Below, one piece after another: positions 36,051 through 44,971 of a DNA stretch of 64,000 bases (position 1 is its first letter; every line of letters begins with the position of its first letter). The notes beneath the pieces are model-generated. The model worked only from the letters and a program-made list of their open reading frames with translations. It was not told the origin of the DNA and did not search any database. Source of the DNA: Pseudoteredinibacter isoporae (lineage in GTDB: Bacteria; Pseudomonadota; Gammaproteobacteria; Pseudomonadales; Cellvibrionaceae); contig NZ_JAAONY010000003.1 in NCBI RefSeq assembly GCF_011602085.1, forward strand, positions 518,185 through 582,184, written 5' to 3'. The position numbers and the translations under genes were made by a program.

Positions 36051-36806
36051 TTAAGAGCTTTGGAGCAGTCGTGCAGACGCTTCCGAATTTTCTTTCACAG
36101 TGCGCATCATTTTGACCTGCACTTCGTACTGGCGGGCCAGGCTGAGCAAATCCGTAAACTCTTCAACCGGGTTTACATTGCTGGCTTCGATATAACCCGA
36201 CTGCAAACGAAGATTGACATCCGCATCGCGAGTGGCGCCTTCCAAACCGCCCTCGCGCAAACGCACCAGACCGTCCTCAAACTTTTCCAAATCCTGATGA
36301 TCAATACTCACCATTTTGATGCGATCGATCTGAACCGGTTGATCAACACCCTGCCCTAATAGCACGGCAGAGATGGTTCCGTCCGAAGCAATCTCGATCT
36401 TTTCCGCGGGCGGAATCGCAATAAAACCGCCATCACCTAAAACCGGGTGCCCCGCACTGTTGCGTAAAATGCCATTGATATCGATGCTCAGGGCACCATC
36501 CCGGCTATAGGCCTCGGTACCATCGGGTGCACTGATCGCAAAAAAGCCTTCGCCATTCATGGCGATATCCAGCTCACGTCCGGTGTAATCGATAGGGCCA
36601 GGACGAAAATCGGTACCGGGATTTTCCGTAAGTGAAAACACTCGGCTGGGATGCCCTTCGCCGTAGTAAACCGCCATGCTGCGAGCCTGGGTGAAGTCAG
36701 CGCGGAAACCCTGAGTATTGGCATTAGCCAAGTTATTGGCGTGATTGCTCTGTGCCAACATATTGTTTTTGGCGCCGGTCATGGCGGTAAAAAGCGCTCT
36801 ATCCAT
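36051..36806 (-). CDS. flgF: FlgF, proximal rod protein
   Basis: The 251-aa protein (usual length about 250) begins MDRALFTAMTGAKNNMLAQS with the NHANNLANANTQGFRADF rod motif and ends NPVEEFTDLLSLARQYEVQV. FlgF is part of the proximal rod. It is the first gene of flgFGHIJKL. A well-matched sigma-54 promoter lies about 105-120 bp upstream, and a strong terminator separates it from flgE. Confidence 0.97.
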   Translation of the reverse strand: MDRALFTAMTGAKNNMLAQSNHANNLANANTQGFRADFTQARSMAVYYGEGHPSRVFSLTENPGTDFRPGPIDYTGRELDIAMNGEGFFAISAPDGTEAYSRDGALSIDINGILRNSAGHPVLGDGGFIAIPPAEKIEIASDGTISAVLLGQGVDQPVQIDRIKMVSIDHQDLEKFEDGLVRLREGGLEGATRDADVNLRLQSGYIEASNVNPVEEFTDLLSLARQYEVQVKMMRTVKENSEASARLLQSS

Positions 36807-36908
36807 TGCTATCTCTCTGCTGTGGCGGCAAATAAGCCCCTGAAAACATCATCGGGAAAGCGTCACTCAATCGACACTCTTGCCGCATTTACTCACGTAC
36901 ACGGATAA

Positions 36909-36925
36909 CTGCAAATGGAATGCCA
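36909..36925 (-). promoter_or_regulatory. Sigma-54 (RpoN) promoter for flgFGHIJKL
   Basis: Minus strand reads TGGCATTCCATTTGCAG, differing from TGGCAC-N5-TTGCA at one position. Predicted start of transcription is near 36900, about 95 nt before flgF. Confidence 0.75.
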
Positions 36926-37039
36926 GAACTGAAACAGAAAGGACCAACTAATGAAAACTACTTAAAATTCAATTAGATAGAGAGGAAAGGTAAGGTTTGA
37001 AAATACGATCGAATTCGCTTGAAATGCAACAGAGACCTT

Positions 37040-37083
37040 AAAAAGCAATGGCGGCAAAGCCCCTAGGCAATGCTTTGCCGCCA
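37040..37083 (-). terminator. Strong rho-independent terminator after flgE
   Basis: A 12-bp perfect stem, TGGCGGCAAAGC (37049-37060) with GCTTTGCCGCCA (37072-37083), is followed on the minus strand by TTGCTTTTTAA. It sits 6 bp after the flgE stop and divides flgBCDE from flgFGHIJKL. Confidence 0.88.
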
Positions 37084-37089
37084 CTGTCA

Positions 37090-39543
37090 TTAGCGTAAAT
37101 TGATGATGGTTTGAGTTACCTGGTTAGCCGTTTCAATGGTTTTGGCATTGGCCTGATAATTTCGCTGGGCAATGATCAGGTCCACCAGCTCCGTGGATAA
37201 ATCCACATTGGAATCTTCCAGTGCCGATGCCGTTACCGAACCCAGGCCACCACTTTTGGGGGAAGAAATGCTCGGCACGCCAGAGTCAAAACTCTCAGCC
37301 CACATGGTGTTGCCCTGGGGCTGCAAACCTTGATTATTGGTAAAGTTGGCCAGAGCCACCTGCCCTAAAGCCTCGGATTCCTGGTTGCTGAAGCGCGCAA
37401 AGATAATGCCCTCTTCACTGATGGTCAGACCGGTAAGACGTCCGGTGGCAAAACCATCCTGATCCACCGACTTCACCGTAAATTTGTCACCAAACTGGCT
37501 GGACTTACTCATATCAATAGTGAAGTTTGATGTGGTCGATGGCTGGGGCACCGGCGCAACACCACCTTCCAATACGGGCAGAGGTTTCAAAGTGCCCAAA
37601 GGCTGACCCTGCGCATCCAACGGTGTCCAGTTGGAAATCAACACATCGTCCGACAGAGCCGTGTTGAAGTCACCATTTTCCTTAAAGTGTAAATCAAACT
37701 CTGCACGGGTTGGTTCTTTGTTCTGCGGCGCTGGCAATGAGGTATCTGGATCGCCCACTTCTTTTCCATCGATGGTCACTACCATTTTCCAGTGGTTAGG
37801 CGAGCTGCCCGCTACTGCCGGATCGTACTTCTGCTTAATGAAGTACTGGTTCATAGTGTGCTCATTACCCAGACTGTCAAAGACTTTAACGGCCGTGGTG
37901 TGGTTATAACTCTTCGGGTCATTCGGATCGAAGGGGTTCAACACGACATCAGTAAAGCTGTTGGCGTTAAACGGCTGAAACAGACCCAAAGCCGGAGGAT
38001 TCAGGTTATTCACTTCATAACCATCTTCCAATTGAATGTCTATTTTGCCGCCTACCACAATGGCATTGCCACCGGCATTGGTTGCGGTTGCGATGGCCAG
38101 GCCACCGCCAGTATCAATTTCCAAAATTTGCTCTGGTGCATCCGCGTTACCGATAATTTGCACGGCAGTCTCATCATCACCCCCGGTCAGGGCGAATTTC
38201 AAATCGTGACCAATACTGGATTTGATCACCAGATCACCGCCAACAATTTCTGCGCTGATCCCGGACAAACTGGTATCGCTCAAATTATTAATCTGAGTCG
38301 CCAAACCGGCCAGGTCATCGGCATCAAGAGCGACATCGTTCAACTCCAACACCATGTTATTACCGGGGTTGTTAAAGTTGGTTGCCGTAATTCTTGCTTC
38401 TGTTGACGCCTTGGCGGTAACCCCTGCCAACGCATTCAACTCGGACGAAGTGGCCGCAGCGGTCGCCCACTTGGTGCTGTTGTAGGTAATCGTGCTGCCG
38501 TCTGGCCCGACTACATCAATAGACTGGGCGGGATAACCATTATTGACCGCGGGTGCACCGGAGTTATCCGTCGCTGGCAAGGTTGCCAGACCAATTTGGG
38601 TTTCATTACCGTTACCATTGTCGATGGTAATCTGGGAAGGTTCACCATCGCGCAGTGCACGGAACTCGATATGGAAATCACCGCCGCCGTCATTCACCGC
38701 CACCGCTTGCACGTCAATAGCTGTTTGCGGCAATGTCGGTGAAGAAATCTGCGCGTTAATCACGTTCACCAAAGTGCGCACATCGTTGTAGTTATCGACG
38801 TTCGCGGGTAAGCCCTGGGCCGTGCTCAAGTTAATACTCACCGTACCGTTATTGCCGGATTCAGCATTAGCCAAGGTAATATCGAAGGTAATATCATCCG
38901 TAGAAAAATCAAAGCCCGCTGCAGGAAAGGCAGTAGATGCACCATCCACCTGGGTTCGGGTCGGGTTTGCAATACCTACCTGGGTTACAGCAACAGAGTT
39001 ACCATCGGTGGAGAATTTTTTACCGATACGCTCCAGTACCTCTTCATTCGCATCGAGGTTTACACCGGATTCAACAGAGCTGGTTTGTTTGGGCTGTTGC
39101 AAACTGGCATCAATGGTGAGATCACTCAAAATACCGTTAGGCTTGCCGCTTTCATCAACGCCGAAACCCTGCAAACGCGCGCCGGAATTGGTGATCACAT
39201 TCCCTTCGTTATCCAAACCAAAGGTACCCGCACGCGTGTACAATTGCTCGCCCCCCTGATTGACCACGAAGAAGCCGTCACCACTGATCGCCATATCAAG
39301 TACATTCGAGGTGCTGTTAATGCTGCCCTGATTAAACTGCTGGGCGGCAGACTGCAAGCTCACACCGGAGCCCGGGCGGTTCAAAGCCGAACCAAATAAT
39401 TGATTGGAATACACATCGCCAAATTCGGCCCGGGAGTTTTTAAAACCCACCGTACTGGCGTTAGCAATATTATTACCGGTAATCGACAAGTCCGAGTTCG
39501 CTGCACGAATACCACTGAGACCAATATTGAATGACGATGACAT
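37090..39543 (-). CDS. flgE: FlgE, flagellar hook protein, enlarged
   Basis: The 817-aa protein is about twice E. coli FlgE (402 aa) and longer than P. aeruginosa FlgE (about 460). The N-terminus (SFNIGLSGIRAANSDLSITG, then NASTVGFKNSRAEFGDVY) and the C-terminus (ALEDSNVDLSTELVDLIIAQ, ending ANQVTQTIINLR) are canonical. A normal hook segment lies at about residues 545-700 (NHTTAVKVFDSLGNEHTMNQ). About 350 extra residues (about 150-540) form Asp/Asn/Gly-rich beta-type sequence resembling that in this organism's flagellins. FlgE polymerises into the universal joint outside the cell. It ends the flgBCDE unit with a strong terminator. Confidence 0.97.
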   Translation of the reverse strand: MSSSFNIGLSGIRAANSDLSITGNNIANASTVGFKNSRAEFGDVYSNQLFGSALNRPGSGVSLQSAAQQFNQGSINSTSNVLDMAISGDGFFVVNQGGEQLYTRAGTFGLDNEGNVITNSGARLQGFGVDESGKPNGILSDLTIDASLQQPKQTSSVESGVNLDANEEVLERIGKKFSTDGNSVAVTQVGIANPTRTQVDGASTAFPAAGFDFSTDDITFDITLANAESGNNGTVSINLSTAQGLPANVDNYNDVRTLVNVINAQISSPTLPQTAIDVQAVAVNDGGGDFHIEFRALRDGEPSQITIDNGNGNETQIGLATLPATDNSGAPAVNNGYPAQSIDVVGPDGSTITYNSTKWATAAATSSELNALAGVTAKASTEARITATNFNNPGNNMVLELNDVALDADDLAGLATQINNLSDTSLSGISAEIVGGDLVIKSSIGHDLKFALTGGDDETAVQIIGNADAPEQILEIDTGGGLAIATATNAGGNAIVVGGKIDIQLEDGYEVNNLNPPALGLFQPFNANSFTDVVLNPFDPNDPKSYNHTTAVKVFDSLGNEHTMNQYFIKQKYDPAVAGSSPNHWKMVVTIDGKEVGDPDTSLPAPQNKEPTRAEFDLHFKENGDFNTALSDDVLISNWTPLDAQGQPLGTLKPLPVLEGGVAPVPQPSTTSNFTIDMSKSSQFGDKFTVKSVDQDGFATGRLTGLTISEEGIIFARFSNQESEALGQVALANFTNNQGLQPQGNTMWAESFDSGVPSISSPKSGGLGSVTASALEDSNVDLSTELVDLIIAQRNYQANAKTIETANQVTQTIINLR

Positions 39544-39648
39544 AATACACTCCTGAAATTTCGCGAAACGGCCGCTTTAGCCGTCTCGCTCTGACAGAGG
39601 ACAAACATTGCCGCTCTGATCCAAATTCTTTTTTAAACACGTTGTTGT

Positions 39649-39680
39649 GTAATCGGGTTTCAAAAAACGTGCCCGATTAC
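39649..39680. repeat. 9-bp inverted repeat at the flgD-flgE junction
   Basis: GTAATCGGG (39649-39657) and CCCGATTAC (39672-39680) pair across 14 bases; the right arm overlaps the flgD stop codon. It may be an RNA stem that sets the ratio of flgD to flgE message. No T-tract adjoins it. Confidence 0.45.
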
Positions 39681-40414
39681 TGGTTTATTTGTTCAATTTG
39701 ATCGAAATCGACCGAGCCCATTCCTTTCAAATTTAAAGTCAGTTTATTGTCGGCACCCATGGTTACGCTGCTGACCTGAGCACTCAGAGAGGTATCAAAT
39801 TGCTCACTGCCATCACCACTGGTGCCGTTCACACGGAAGGTATACTCACCCGGTGGAACACTCTCGTTACTGGACTGCCAATCTAGCAACTGACCGTTAA
39901 GTTCAAGCTGTTTGCCGTCCCAGCGGAAGTTATGGTCTCCCGCCGGCAGGCTACCCAACGGAATCTGGTCTACTACGGCACCGGATGGATTAGAAATGGT
40001 TAGATGGACTTCACTGGCAGCGGTCTGCATCTTGGCAACACCCGACACCACGCCGTTGGCTGGTAACTGAGTTTGCGACGCTGGTACGGTTACCGATCGA
40101 CCCACGAGTGACGATGCCTGCAAGGCTTGATTGGATTGGAAGCTGGTCGCAAAACTGTCAAAGCGATTGTTCAAATTATCCAGAGATTCCACGCTACTGA
40201 ACTGCGCTAGCTGAGCCACAAATTCGCCATTTTCCGTCGGGTTCAACGGACTTTGGTTTTTTAACTGCGCAACCATCAATTCCAAGAACGCATCCTTCCC
40301 TAATTCATTATTAGGTTCCGCTGCACCCGTACTTTGCGTCGTTTGGGAAGTGTTCCCAATCACCAGATTCTTTAAGTAGGGATTGTCCTGGATGCTGTTG
40401 TTTACCGTACTCAT
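39677..40414 (-). CDS. flgD: FlgD, hook cap/assembly scaffold
   Basis: The 245-aa protein has the FlgD signature ELGKDAFLELMVAQLKNQSP followed by NPTENGEFVAQLAQFSSVES (about residues 35-80). Beta-rich tudor/FnIII-type domains follow, with NPSGAVVDQIPLGSLPAGDH and ending MGSVDFDQIEQI. FlgD caps the growing hook and is discarded when the hook is complete. The length is near normal (about 230). It is cotranscribed between flgC and flgE. Confidence 0.96.
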   Translation of the reverse strand: MSTVNNSIQDNPYLKNLVIGNTSQTTQSTGAAEPNNELGKDAFLELMVAQLKNQSPLNPTENGEFVAQLAQFSSVESLDNLNNRFDSFATSFQSNQALQASSLVGRSVTVPASQTQLPANGVVSGVAKMQTAASEVHLTISNPSGAVVDQIPLGSLPAGDHNFRWDGKQLELNGQLLDWQSSNESVPPGEYTFRVNGTSGDGSEQFDTSLSAQVSSVTMGADNKLTLNLKGMGSVDFDQIEQINQ

Positions 40415-40450
40415 GGTATTTTCCTGTGTCCAACTACGTTACAAATCCGC

Positions 40451-40891
40451 TTACTGACCGAGGGTCAGAACGCGTTGCACCATTTGTTTGGCCGAGTTCA
40501 TGACTTCGACGTTGACCTGGAAAGAACGTGAGGCCGAAATCATATTGCTCATCTCTTCCACCACATTGACGTTGGGGTAGTACACATAACCTTCTTCGTC
40601 GGATTCAGGGTGATGCGGCTCGTAGCGACGCTGTAACGGCGCATCACTTTCAACAACCCCCATCACCTGTACACCAGCCGCGGCGGGTAAACCGTCGTCC
40701 AGCGTATCGAAATCAATGTTCATGGCATCGCGCTGCGCCGCTGCAAATACCGGGTGACGACCGCGATATACCTGATCAATGCTGGCGCTTGCCGATTGAG
40801 CATTAGCCAAGTTACTGGCGGTGGTGTTCAAACGAACACTCTGGGCATTCATGCCGGAACCGGAGATGTTAAATACATTATTCAGAGACAT
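40451..40891 (-). CDS. flgC: FlgC, proximal rod protein
   Basis: The 146-aa length is usual for FlgC. It has the N-terminal rod motif (SGMNAQSVRLNTTASNLANA), the PVFAAA segment near residue 47 and the C-terminal YYPNVNVVEEMSNMISASRS. FlgC forms part of the proximal rod. It lies 11 bp after flgB and 36 bp before flgD. Confidence 0.97.
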   Translation of the reverse strand: MSLNNVFNISGSGMNAQSVRLNTTASNLANAQSASASIDQVYRGRHPVFAAAQRDAMNIDFDTLDDGLPAAAGVQVMGVVESDAPLQRRYEPHHPESDEEGYVYYPNVNVVEEMSNMISASRSFQVNVEVMNSAKQMVQRVLTLGQ

Positions 40892-40902
40892 GATTATTAA
40901 TC

Positions 40903-41307
40903 CTATTCGCCGCGGATGGCCGACATCAGGCCTTTAAATTTGCCATTGAGAAACGTGAAGCTGCTCTGGAATGCCAGGGAGTTTTCCATGTACTTTGCAT
41001 GTTCCACATGCGCTTCCACCGTATTGCCATCCACCGAAGGCGCCAGTGGATTGCGATACATCAGTTCATCACTGGGGAACATGGTTGCGCCGCCGGAAAC
41101 GTGTTTGTTATTGCTCACGTTCATTTCCAGACCACGACTCTGACGCTGGTGGGCATTTTGGAGCATGTCCTGAAAATCCACATCGCGAGCTTTGTAATTC
41201 GGGGTATCGGCATTTGCCAGATTCTCCGCGATCACTTCGGCACGCTGAGCGCGAATGCGCAGTGCGGAATCGTGAATGCCTAATGCGTTTTGAAAGCTGA
41301 TGGCCAC
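40903..41307 (-). CDS. flgB: FlgB, proximal rod protein
   Basis: The 134-aa protein has the FlgB core ALRIRAQRAEVIAENLANAD followed by TPNYKARDVDFQDML, and near its C-terminus NTVEAHVEHAKYMENSLAFQ. It starts the flgBCDE unit. A sigma-54 promoter candidate lies about 65-80 bp upstream of its ATG. The length and sequence are ordinary. Confidence 0.97.
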   Translation of the reverse strand: MAISFQNALGIHDSALRIRAQRAEVIAENLANADTPNYKARDVDFQDMLQNAHQRQSRGLEMNVSNNKHVSGGATMFPSDELMYRNPLAPSVDGNTVEAHVEHAKYMENSLAFQSSFTFLNGKFKGLMSAIRGE

Positions 41308-41369
41308 CTGGGTCTCTCCTGCTTAGCGTTGCCCACCATTGGGCGTTGCTATTCATTTGCCAGTAAAGA

Positions 41370-41387
41370 TTGCAAGAGCTGGGCCAA
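41370..41387 (-). promoter_or_regulatory. Sigma-54 (RpoN) promoter for flgBCDE
   Basis: Minus strand reads TTGGCCCAGCTCTTGCAA: GG-N10-GC with a perfect TTGCA -12 element. Predicted start of transcription is near 41360, about 53 nt before flgB. The site lies in the cheR-flgB gap, so flgBCDE need not depend on cheVR transcription. Confidence 0.75.
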
Positions 41388-41481
41388 CTACAGAAAATTT
41401 ACATAAGGTATTGATTTTTATAGGAATTAAAGACTTTAGTACCCTGAGCAATACCTTGAAGAACACAGCAATGAGCGGAAA

Positions 41482-41543
41482 GAAAAGCAAAGCGGCAAGA
41501 GGTTTCCCCTGAGAATCAGGGAGAGGCACAGTTGCTTGCCGCT
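41482..41543 (-). terminator. Compound stem-loop terminator after cheR
   Basis: AGCGGCAAG (41491-41499) pairs with CTTGCCGCT (41535-41543) and encloses a smaller CCCTGA-gaa-TCAGGG hairpin. On the minus strand the outer stem is followed by the T-rich TTGCTTTTCTTT. It begins 8 bp after the cheR stop. Confidence 0.6.
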
Positions 41544-41550
41544 GGAGGAA

Positions 41551-42402
41551 TTAAGCCTTGAGATCTTTTGCGATGTAACAGATCCCGGGACGGCAGTTGA
41601 TCATTTCATAGTAATCCTCAACCCCGGTGATACCCTCCGAAGCCCCCAGGAACAGAGTGCCTCCAGGATTCAGGCAGCTGTGAAAGCGTCGTAAAATATC
41701 CTGCTTCAGGGCCTGATCAAAATAAATCAGCACATTGCGACAAAAGATAATGTCGAACTTACCCAAAGCTGTGTAACTGCTCATAAGGTTTAAGGTCTGG
41801 AAGCTTACACGTCGGCTGATATCAGGGTTCACCCGCCAGCTGTCTTCACCCACTTGGGTGAAATAACGCTGTTTATACTCCGCGCTTAGCCCGCGAGACA
41901 TCGCCAGGCTGTCATATTCTGCGCGCTGTGCGGCTTTCAGCATGGTTGGGGATATATCACCCGCGACAATCTCCACCGGCATATGAATGCCCTGGGTTTC
42001 CTGAACCGACATGCTGATCGAATACGGTTCCTGCCCGGAAGAACAAGCCGCCGACCAGATTCGTATCCGTCCTTGCGAGGTGCCTTTTTTTGTCTGAATC
42101 TCCGAGAGCAATCTCTCTCGCAACAAATCAAACGGATAACTGTCCCGCAACCAATAGGTCTCATTGGTCGTCATGGCATCCACAACTTCCAGACGCAATT
42201 GCGGCGATAAGCTGGCTCGGCTGATCAGATCAGACAAACTGGACAGCTTATTGTGCTCTAGAATTTGTTTGACTCGCGTTTGCACCAGATACTGCTTATT
42301 CTCAGCCAGATGAATTCCGCATTCTGTTTTAAGAAATTCTCGGAACCGCTCAAATACGAGCGTATCTCCCGGTGCTATCGCCAATGCTTCCTCCATCCCC
42401 AT
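41551..42402 (-). CDS. cheR: CheR, chemoreceptor protein-glutamate methyltransferase
   Basis: The 283-aa protein matches CheR, which methylates glutamates of chemoreceptors with S-adenosylmethionine for adaptation. The N-terminal helical domain (about 15-80) is followed by the catalytic domain with SAM motif I IWSAACSSGQEPYSI, EIVAGDIS, and DIIFCRNVLIYFD near residue 220. It lies 82 bp after cheV, as in Pseudomonas where cheV-cheR stands next to flgB. A compound terminator follows it. Confidence 0.96.
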   Translation of the reverse strand: MGMEEALAIAPGDTLVFERFREFLKTECGIHLAENKQYLVQTRVKQILEHNKLSSLSDLISRASLSPQLRLEVVDAMTTNETYWLRDSYPFDLLRERLLSEIQTKKGTSQGRIRIWSAACSSGQEPYSISMSVQETQGIHMPVEIVAGDISPTMLKAAQRAEYDSLAMSRGLSAEYKQRYFTQVGEDSWRVNPDISRRVSFQTLNLMSSYTALGKFDIIFCRNVLIYFDQALKQDILRRFHSCLNPGGTLFLGASEGITGVEDYYEMINCRPGICYIAKDLKA

Positions 42403-42484
42403 ATACCCTATCAGTACTGGCTACTACAGCCGTGTAAGGGGCATTGTTGTCGTCCGCAATGCCCACATTGGATGTCATCCTTGA

Positions 42485-43426
42485 TTAAGCTTCTTCTACA
42501 GTACCTCCGCGAGCGACCACCTGCGTACTGATCCATTTCGCAAGTTCGTTTGGCTCGAATTTCGCCAAAAACTGATTCGCTCCCGATTTTTTCACCAACT
42601 CCTCGTTTAACACACCCCCAAGTGAGCTGTGCAACAGGATTGGAATTTGATTAAAACGTTCATCGGCCTTCGCCTTGGTCGCAAAGGTATAACCGTCCAT
42701 ACCTGGCATTTCGATATCACAGACAACGGCATAAATTTCCTGATTCAGATTATGGCCATCCGCCGCTTGCTTAGTGAGGTAATCCAGCGCGTCTTGGCCA
42801 TTAATTGCCTGTACCGATTCGATATTCATCTTGTCAGCAACGCGCTTGATTTGTTTGCGAGCCACTGCCGAGTCGTCAATGATCATCAGTTTGCGGTCGT
42901 GCTCCTCATGCATGATCTCATCAGGCACAATGTCTTCCTGAATTTCTTCGTCGACTGGATTGACTTCATCCAGCACTTTTTCGACATCCATAATCTCAAC
43001 CAACTTCTCGTCGATTTTCGCAACGGCTGTCAAATAATTGTCCTCACCCACACCGGCAGGTGCTTTTGAAAGGTCACTCCACTGCAACGTCACGATGCGA
43101 TCGACCGAGTAAACCAAAAAGCCCTGAATCGAACGGCTGTATTCGGTCACAATCAAAAAACGGTCTTCCAGATCGGTCAATTCACCCATTCCAGCCGCCT
43201 GGGCTAAATCGATCACCGGAATCGTCTGCCCACGAATGTGAGCACAACCGGGAACACTGTCGTCACTGTTGGGAATACTGTTTAAAGGAGGACAAGGCAA
43301 AACCTCTTTCACCTTAAATACATTAATCCCATACAGCTGATCGCCGGTAAGCTTAAACAGCAGAACCTCGATAGTGTTGCCAACTGCACTAATTGCTTCT
43401 TTATAAGCTGCTGTAGATCTCGTCAT
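42485..43426 (-). CDS. cheV: CheV, CheW-receiver chemotaxis coupling protein
   Basis: The 313-aa CheV has an N-terminal CheW-like domain (about residues 17-160; LFKLTGDQLYGINVFKVKEV, HIRGQTIPVIDLAQAAG). The C-terminal receiver domain (about 178-305) has acidic residues in KLMIIDDSAVARKQ, the phosphoacceptor Asp in AVVCDIEMPGMDGY and a conserved Lys in LAKFEPNEL. CheV couples receptors to CheA and helps adaptation. It is upstream of cheR and divergent from flgA. No clear promoter was identified for it. Confidence 0.96.
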   Translation of the reverse strand: MTRSTAAYKEAISAVGNTIEVLLFKLTGDQLYGINVFKVKEVLPCPPLNSIPNSDDSVPGCAHIRGQTIPVIDLAQAAGMGELTDLEDRFLIVTEYSRSIQGFLVYSVDRIVTLQWSDLSKAPAGVGEDNYLTAVAKIDEKLVEIMDVEKVLDEVNPVDEEIQEDIVPDEIMHEEHDRKLMIIDDSAVARKQIKRVADKMNIESVQAINGQDALDYLTKQAADGHNLNQEIYAVVCDIEMPGMDGYTFATKAKADERFNQIPILLHSSLGGVLNEELVKKSGANQFLAKFEPNELAKWISTQVVARGGTVEEA

Positions 43427-43484
43427 TTTGTATTCCTTCGGAAACTCTGGGTTCAGGTTATCGGTTCAATCATTAGCGCCATAT

Positions 43485-43502
43485 GGGCACACTTATTGCT
43501 TT
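43485..43502 (+). promoter_or_regulatory. Sigma-54 (RpoN) promoter for flgA
   Basis: GGGCACACTTATTGCTTT: GGCAC-N5-TTGCT with GG and GC spaced by 10 bases; only the first consensus T is missing. Predicted start of transcription is near 43511, about 134 nt before flgA. Confidence 0.68.
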
Positions 43503-43644
43503 TACTATGGAAAATCGCTCTCTAAAGCCGAAAGTGTCAATTTTCCAACGCCGTTAATACCGCGCTGGAGTGGTACAGCGATTAGCAAAGATAACGGCGG
43601 CGTGGAGCAACTCTTTAACGTAAAAATTGATTCGGATTAATGCC

Positions 43645-44355
43645 ATGACATTCCGTCAGCTTCTATATCCCTTTGCACTTGGCAGTACACTCCTGTTCAG
43701 TGGACTGACAGCGGCACAACCGGATTACAACTCGGTGCTTAAACAAGAAACCGAGCATTACTTAAAGAAGCAGTACACTGAGCTGTTACAACGGGGTTAT
43801 GAACGCGTCGATGTGCGGGTAAACGCCGTTGATCGCCGCCTACGACTCACCCCCTGCTCTGCACCGCTTAATTTCGAACAGAGCAATCCGAGCACCCTGC
43901 GCAATCAGGCCAGCGTGCGTGTCAGTTGCTCTGCACCTAAGCCCTGGGCCATCTTTATAAGTGCCCGTATTTCAGCTTATGCCAAAATTCTGGTAGCTGC
44001 GCAGCCGTTGGTCAGGGGCCAAATCCTCGAAAAAGACGATATTATTCGGCAAAGTAAGGCGGTCAGCCCCAATCACACTCTGTTGCAAGAGCATCAGTTG
44101 ATTGGACAGCAACTAAAACGCGCCCTTCCCCAAGGTGAAGCCATACGGGCAAATTTCCTGACACCGCCAAGGGTCATTCGCCGAGGCGACAATTTGATCC
44201 TGGCGGCGCGATTGGGCAGTGCCAGTGTAAGCACCTCAGCGACGGCCCTGGCAGACGGCAAAGTGGGCGAACAAATTCGAGTAAAAAACAACCGATCTGA
44301 GCAAATCGTGAAAGCACGCGTCGTGGCACCGGGTCGGGTGGAGGTCGTACTATAA
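43645..44355 (+). CDS. flgA: FlgA, P-ring assembly chaperone
   Basis: The 236-aa protein has a Sec signal peptide (MTFRQLLYPFALGSTLLFSG, cut about TAA-QPDYN). The start at ATG 43645 was chosen because it begins the signal peptide; an upstream TTG adds six residues. It has an N-terminal FlgA region with RLTPCSAPLNF and a C-terminal SAF domain (VAAQPLVRGQILEKDDI, then RGDNLILAARLGSASVSTSA). FlgA acts in the periplasm to chaperone FlgI during P-ring formation. It is read divergently from cheV, upstream of flgMN. Confidence 0.94.
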   Translation: MTFRQLLYPFALGSTLLFSGLTAAQPDYNSVLKQETEHYLKKQYTELLQRGYERVDVRVNAVDRRLRLTPCSAPLNFEQSNPSTLRNQASVRVSCSAPKPWAIFISARISAYAKILVAAQPLVRGQILEKDDIIRQSKAVSPNHTLLQEHQLIGQQLKRALPQGEAIRANFLTPPRVIRRGDNLILAARLGSASVSTSATALADGKVGEQIRVKNNRSEQIVKARVVAPGRVEVVL

Positions 44356-44406
44356 GGAGCGATTTTCCCCTGTTTACCGGCCCGCAAATTATTTGCAAAA
44401 AAAAGC

Positions 44407-44433
44407 TAAAGATTGCTCTAGAGCGGCCGACAA
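44407..44433 (+). promoter_or_regulatory. Sigma-28 (FliA) promoter for flgMN
   Basis: TAAA (44407-44410), 15 bases, GCCGACAA (44426-44433): one mismatch to TAAA-N15-GCCGATAA. Predicted start of transcription is about 44440, 87 nt before flgM. Confidence 0.8.
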
Positions 44434-44526
44434 CACAGGTAAGGAAAACTCTCAGTAGAGCAGCTGAGTCCTTTAAGTAACACCTTAACGAGCGAAAAAC
44501 ACGATATATATCAGAGGCTTATTACT

Positions 44527-44853
44527 ATGGTCATCAACTCAAACAACGGCGTTAACAATGCCAATCAGACCAATACCGCACGAGAACGTAATGGCGTAGA
44601 ACGCAATGCAGAAAGTAACGCCAAGGCCCCGGCTCCCGCACAGGAGAGCAAATTGGGCAACGTGGGAGACAAAGTCATGCTGAGCCCAGAGGCAAAATCC
44701 TTTGGCAAGCTGTCAGCAGCAGTTGCAAAAGCCCCTGAAGTTGATAGCGAGAAAGTGGCCAATATCAAGAAGGCCATTGCAGAAGGCAAATTTGAGGTAA
44801 ACCCTGAGCGTATTGCAGCCAAAATGCTGCAACAGGAAGATTTGTTCGGCTAA
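44527..44853 (+). CDS. flgM: FlgM, anti-sigma-28 factor
   Basis: The 108-aa protein is FlgM, which binds and inhibits sigma-28 (FliA) until it is exported through the finished hook-basal body. The conserved C-terminal sigma-binding half contains VDSEKVANIKKAIAEGKFEV followed by NPERIAAKMLQQE. The N-terminal half is Asn/Ala-rich and probably unfolded. A sigma-28 promoter upstream gives the usual autoregulation. flgN follows. Confidence 0.96.
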   Translation: MVINSNNGVNNANQTNTARERNGVERNAESNAKAPAPAQESKLGNVGDKVMLSPEAKSFGKLSAAVAKAPEVDSEKVANIKKAIAEGKFEVNPERIAAKMLQQEDLFG

Positions 44854-44971
44854 GACTCCGTAAACAATTCGTGTTACCTCGTTCAAACTGGTCCGGCTTC
44901 GCTCGGCCGGCCAGACATAAAGGATAGTGTTGCGCCAAGCGCATAAGAAAATGCTCTATAGGAGACTTACC

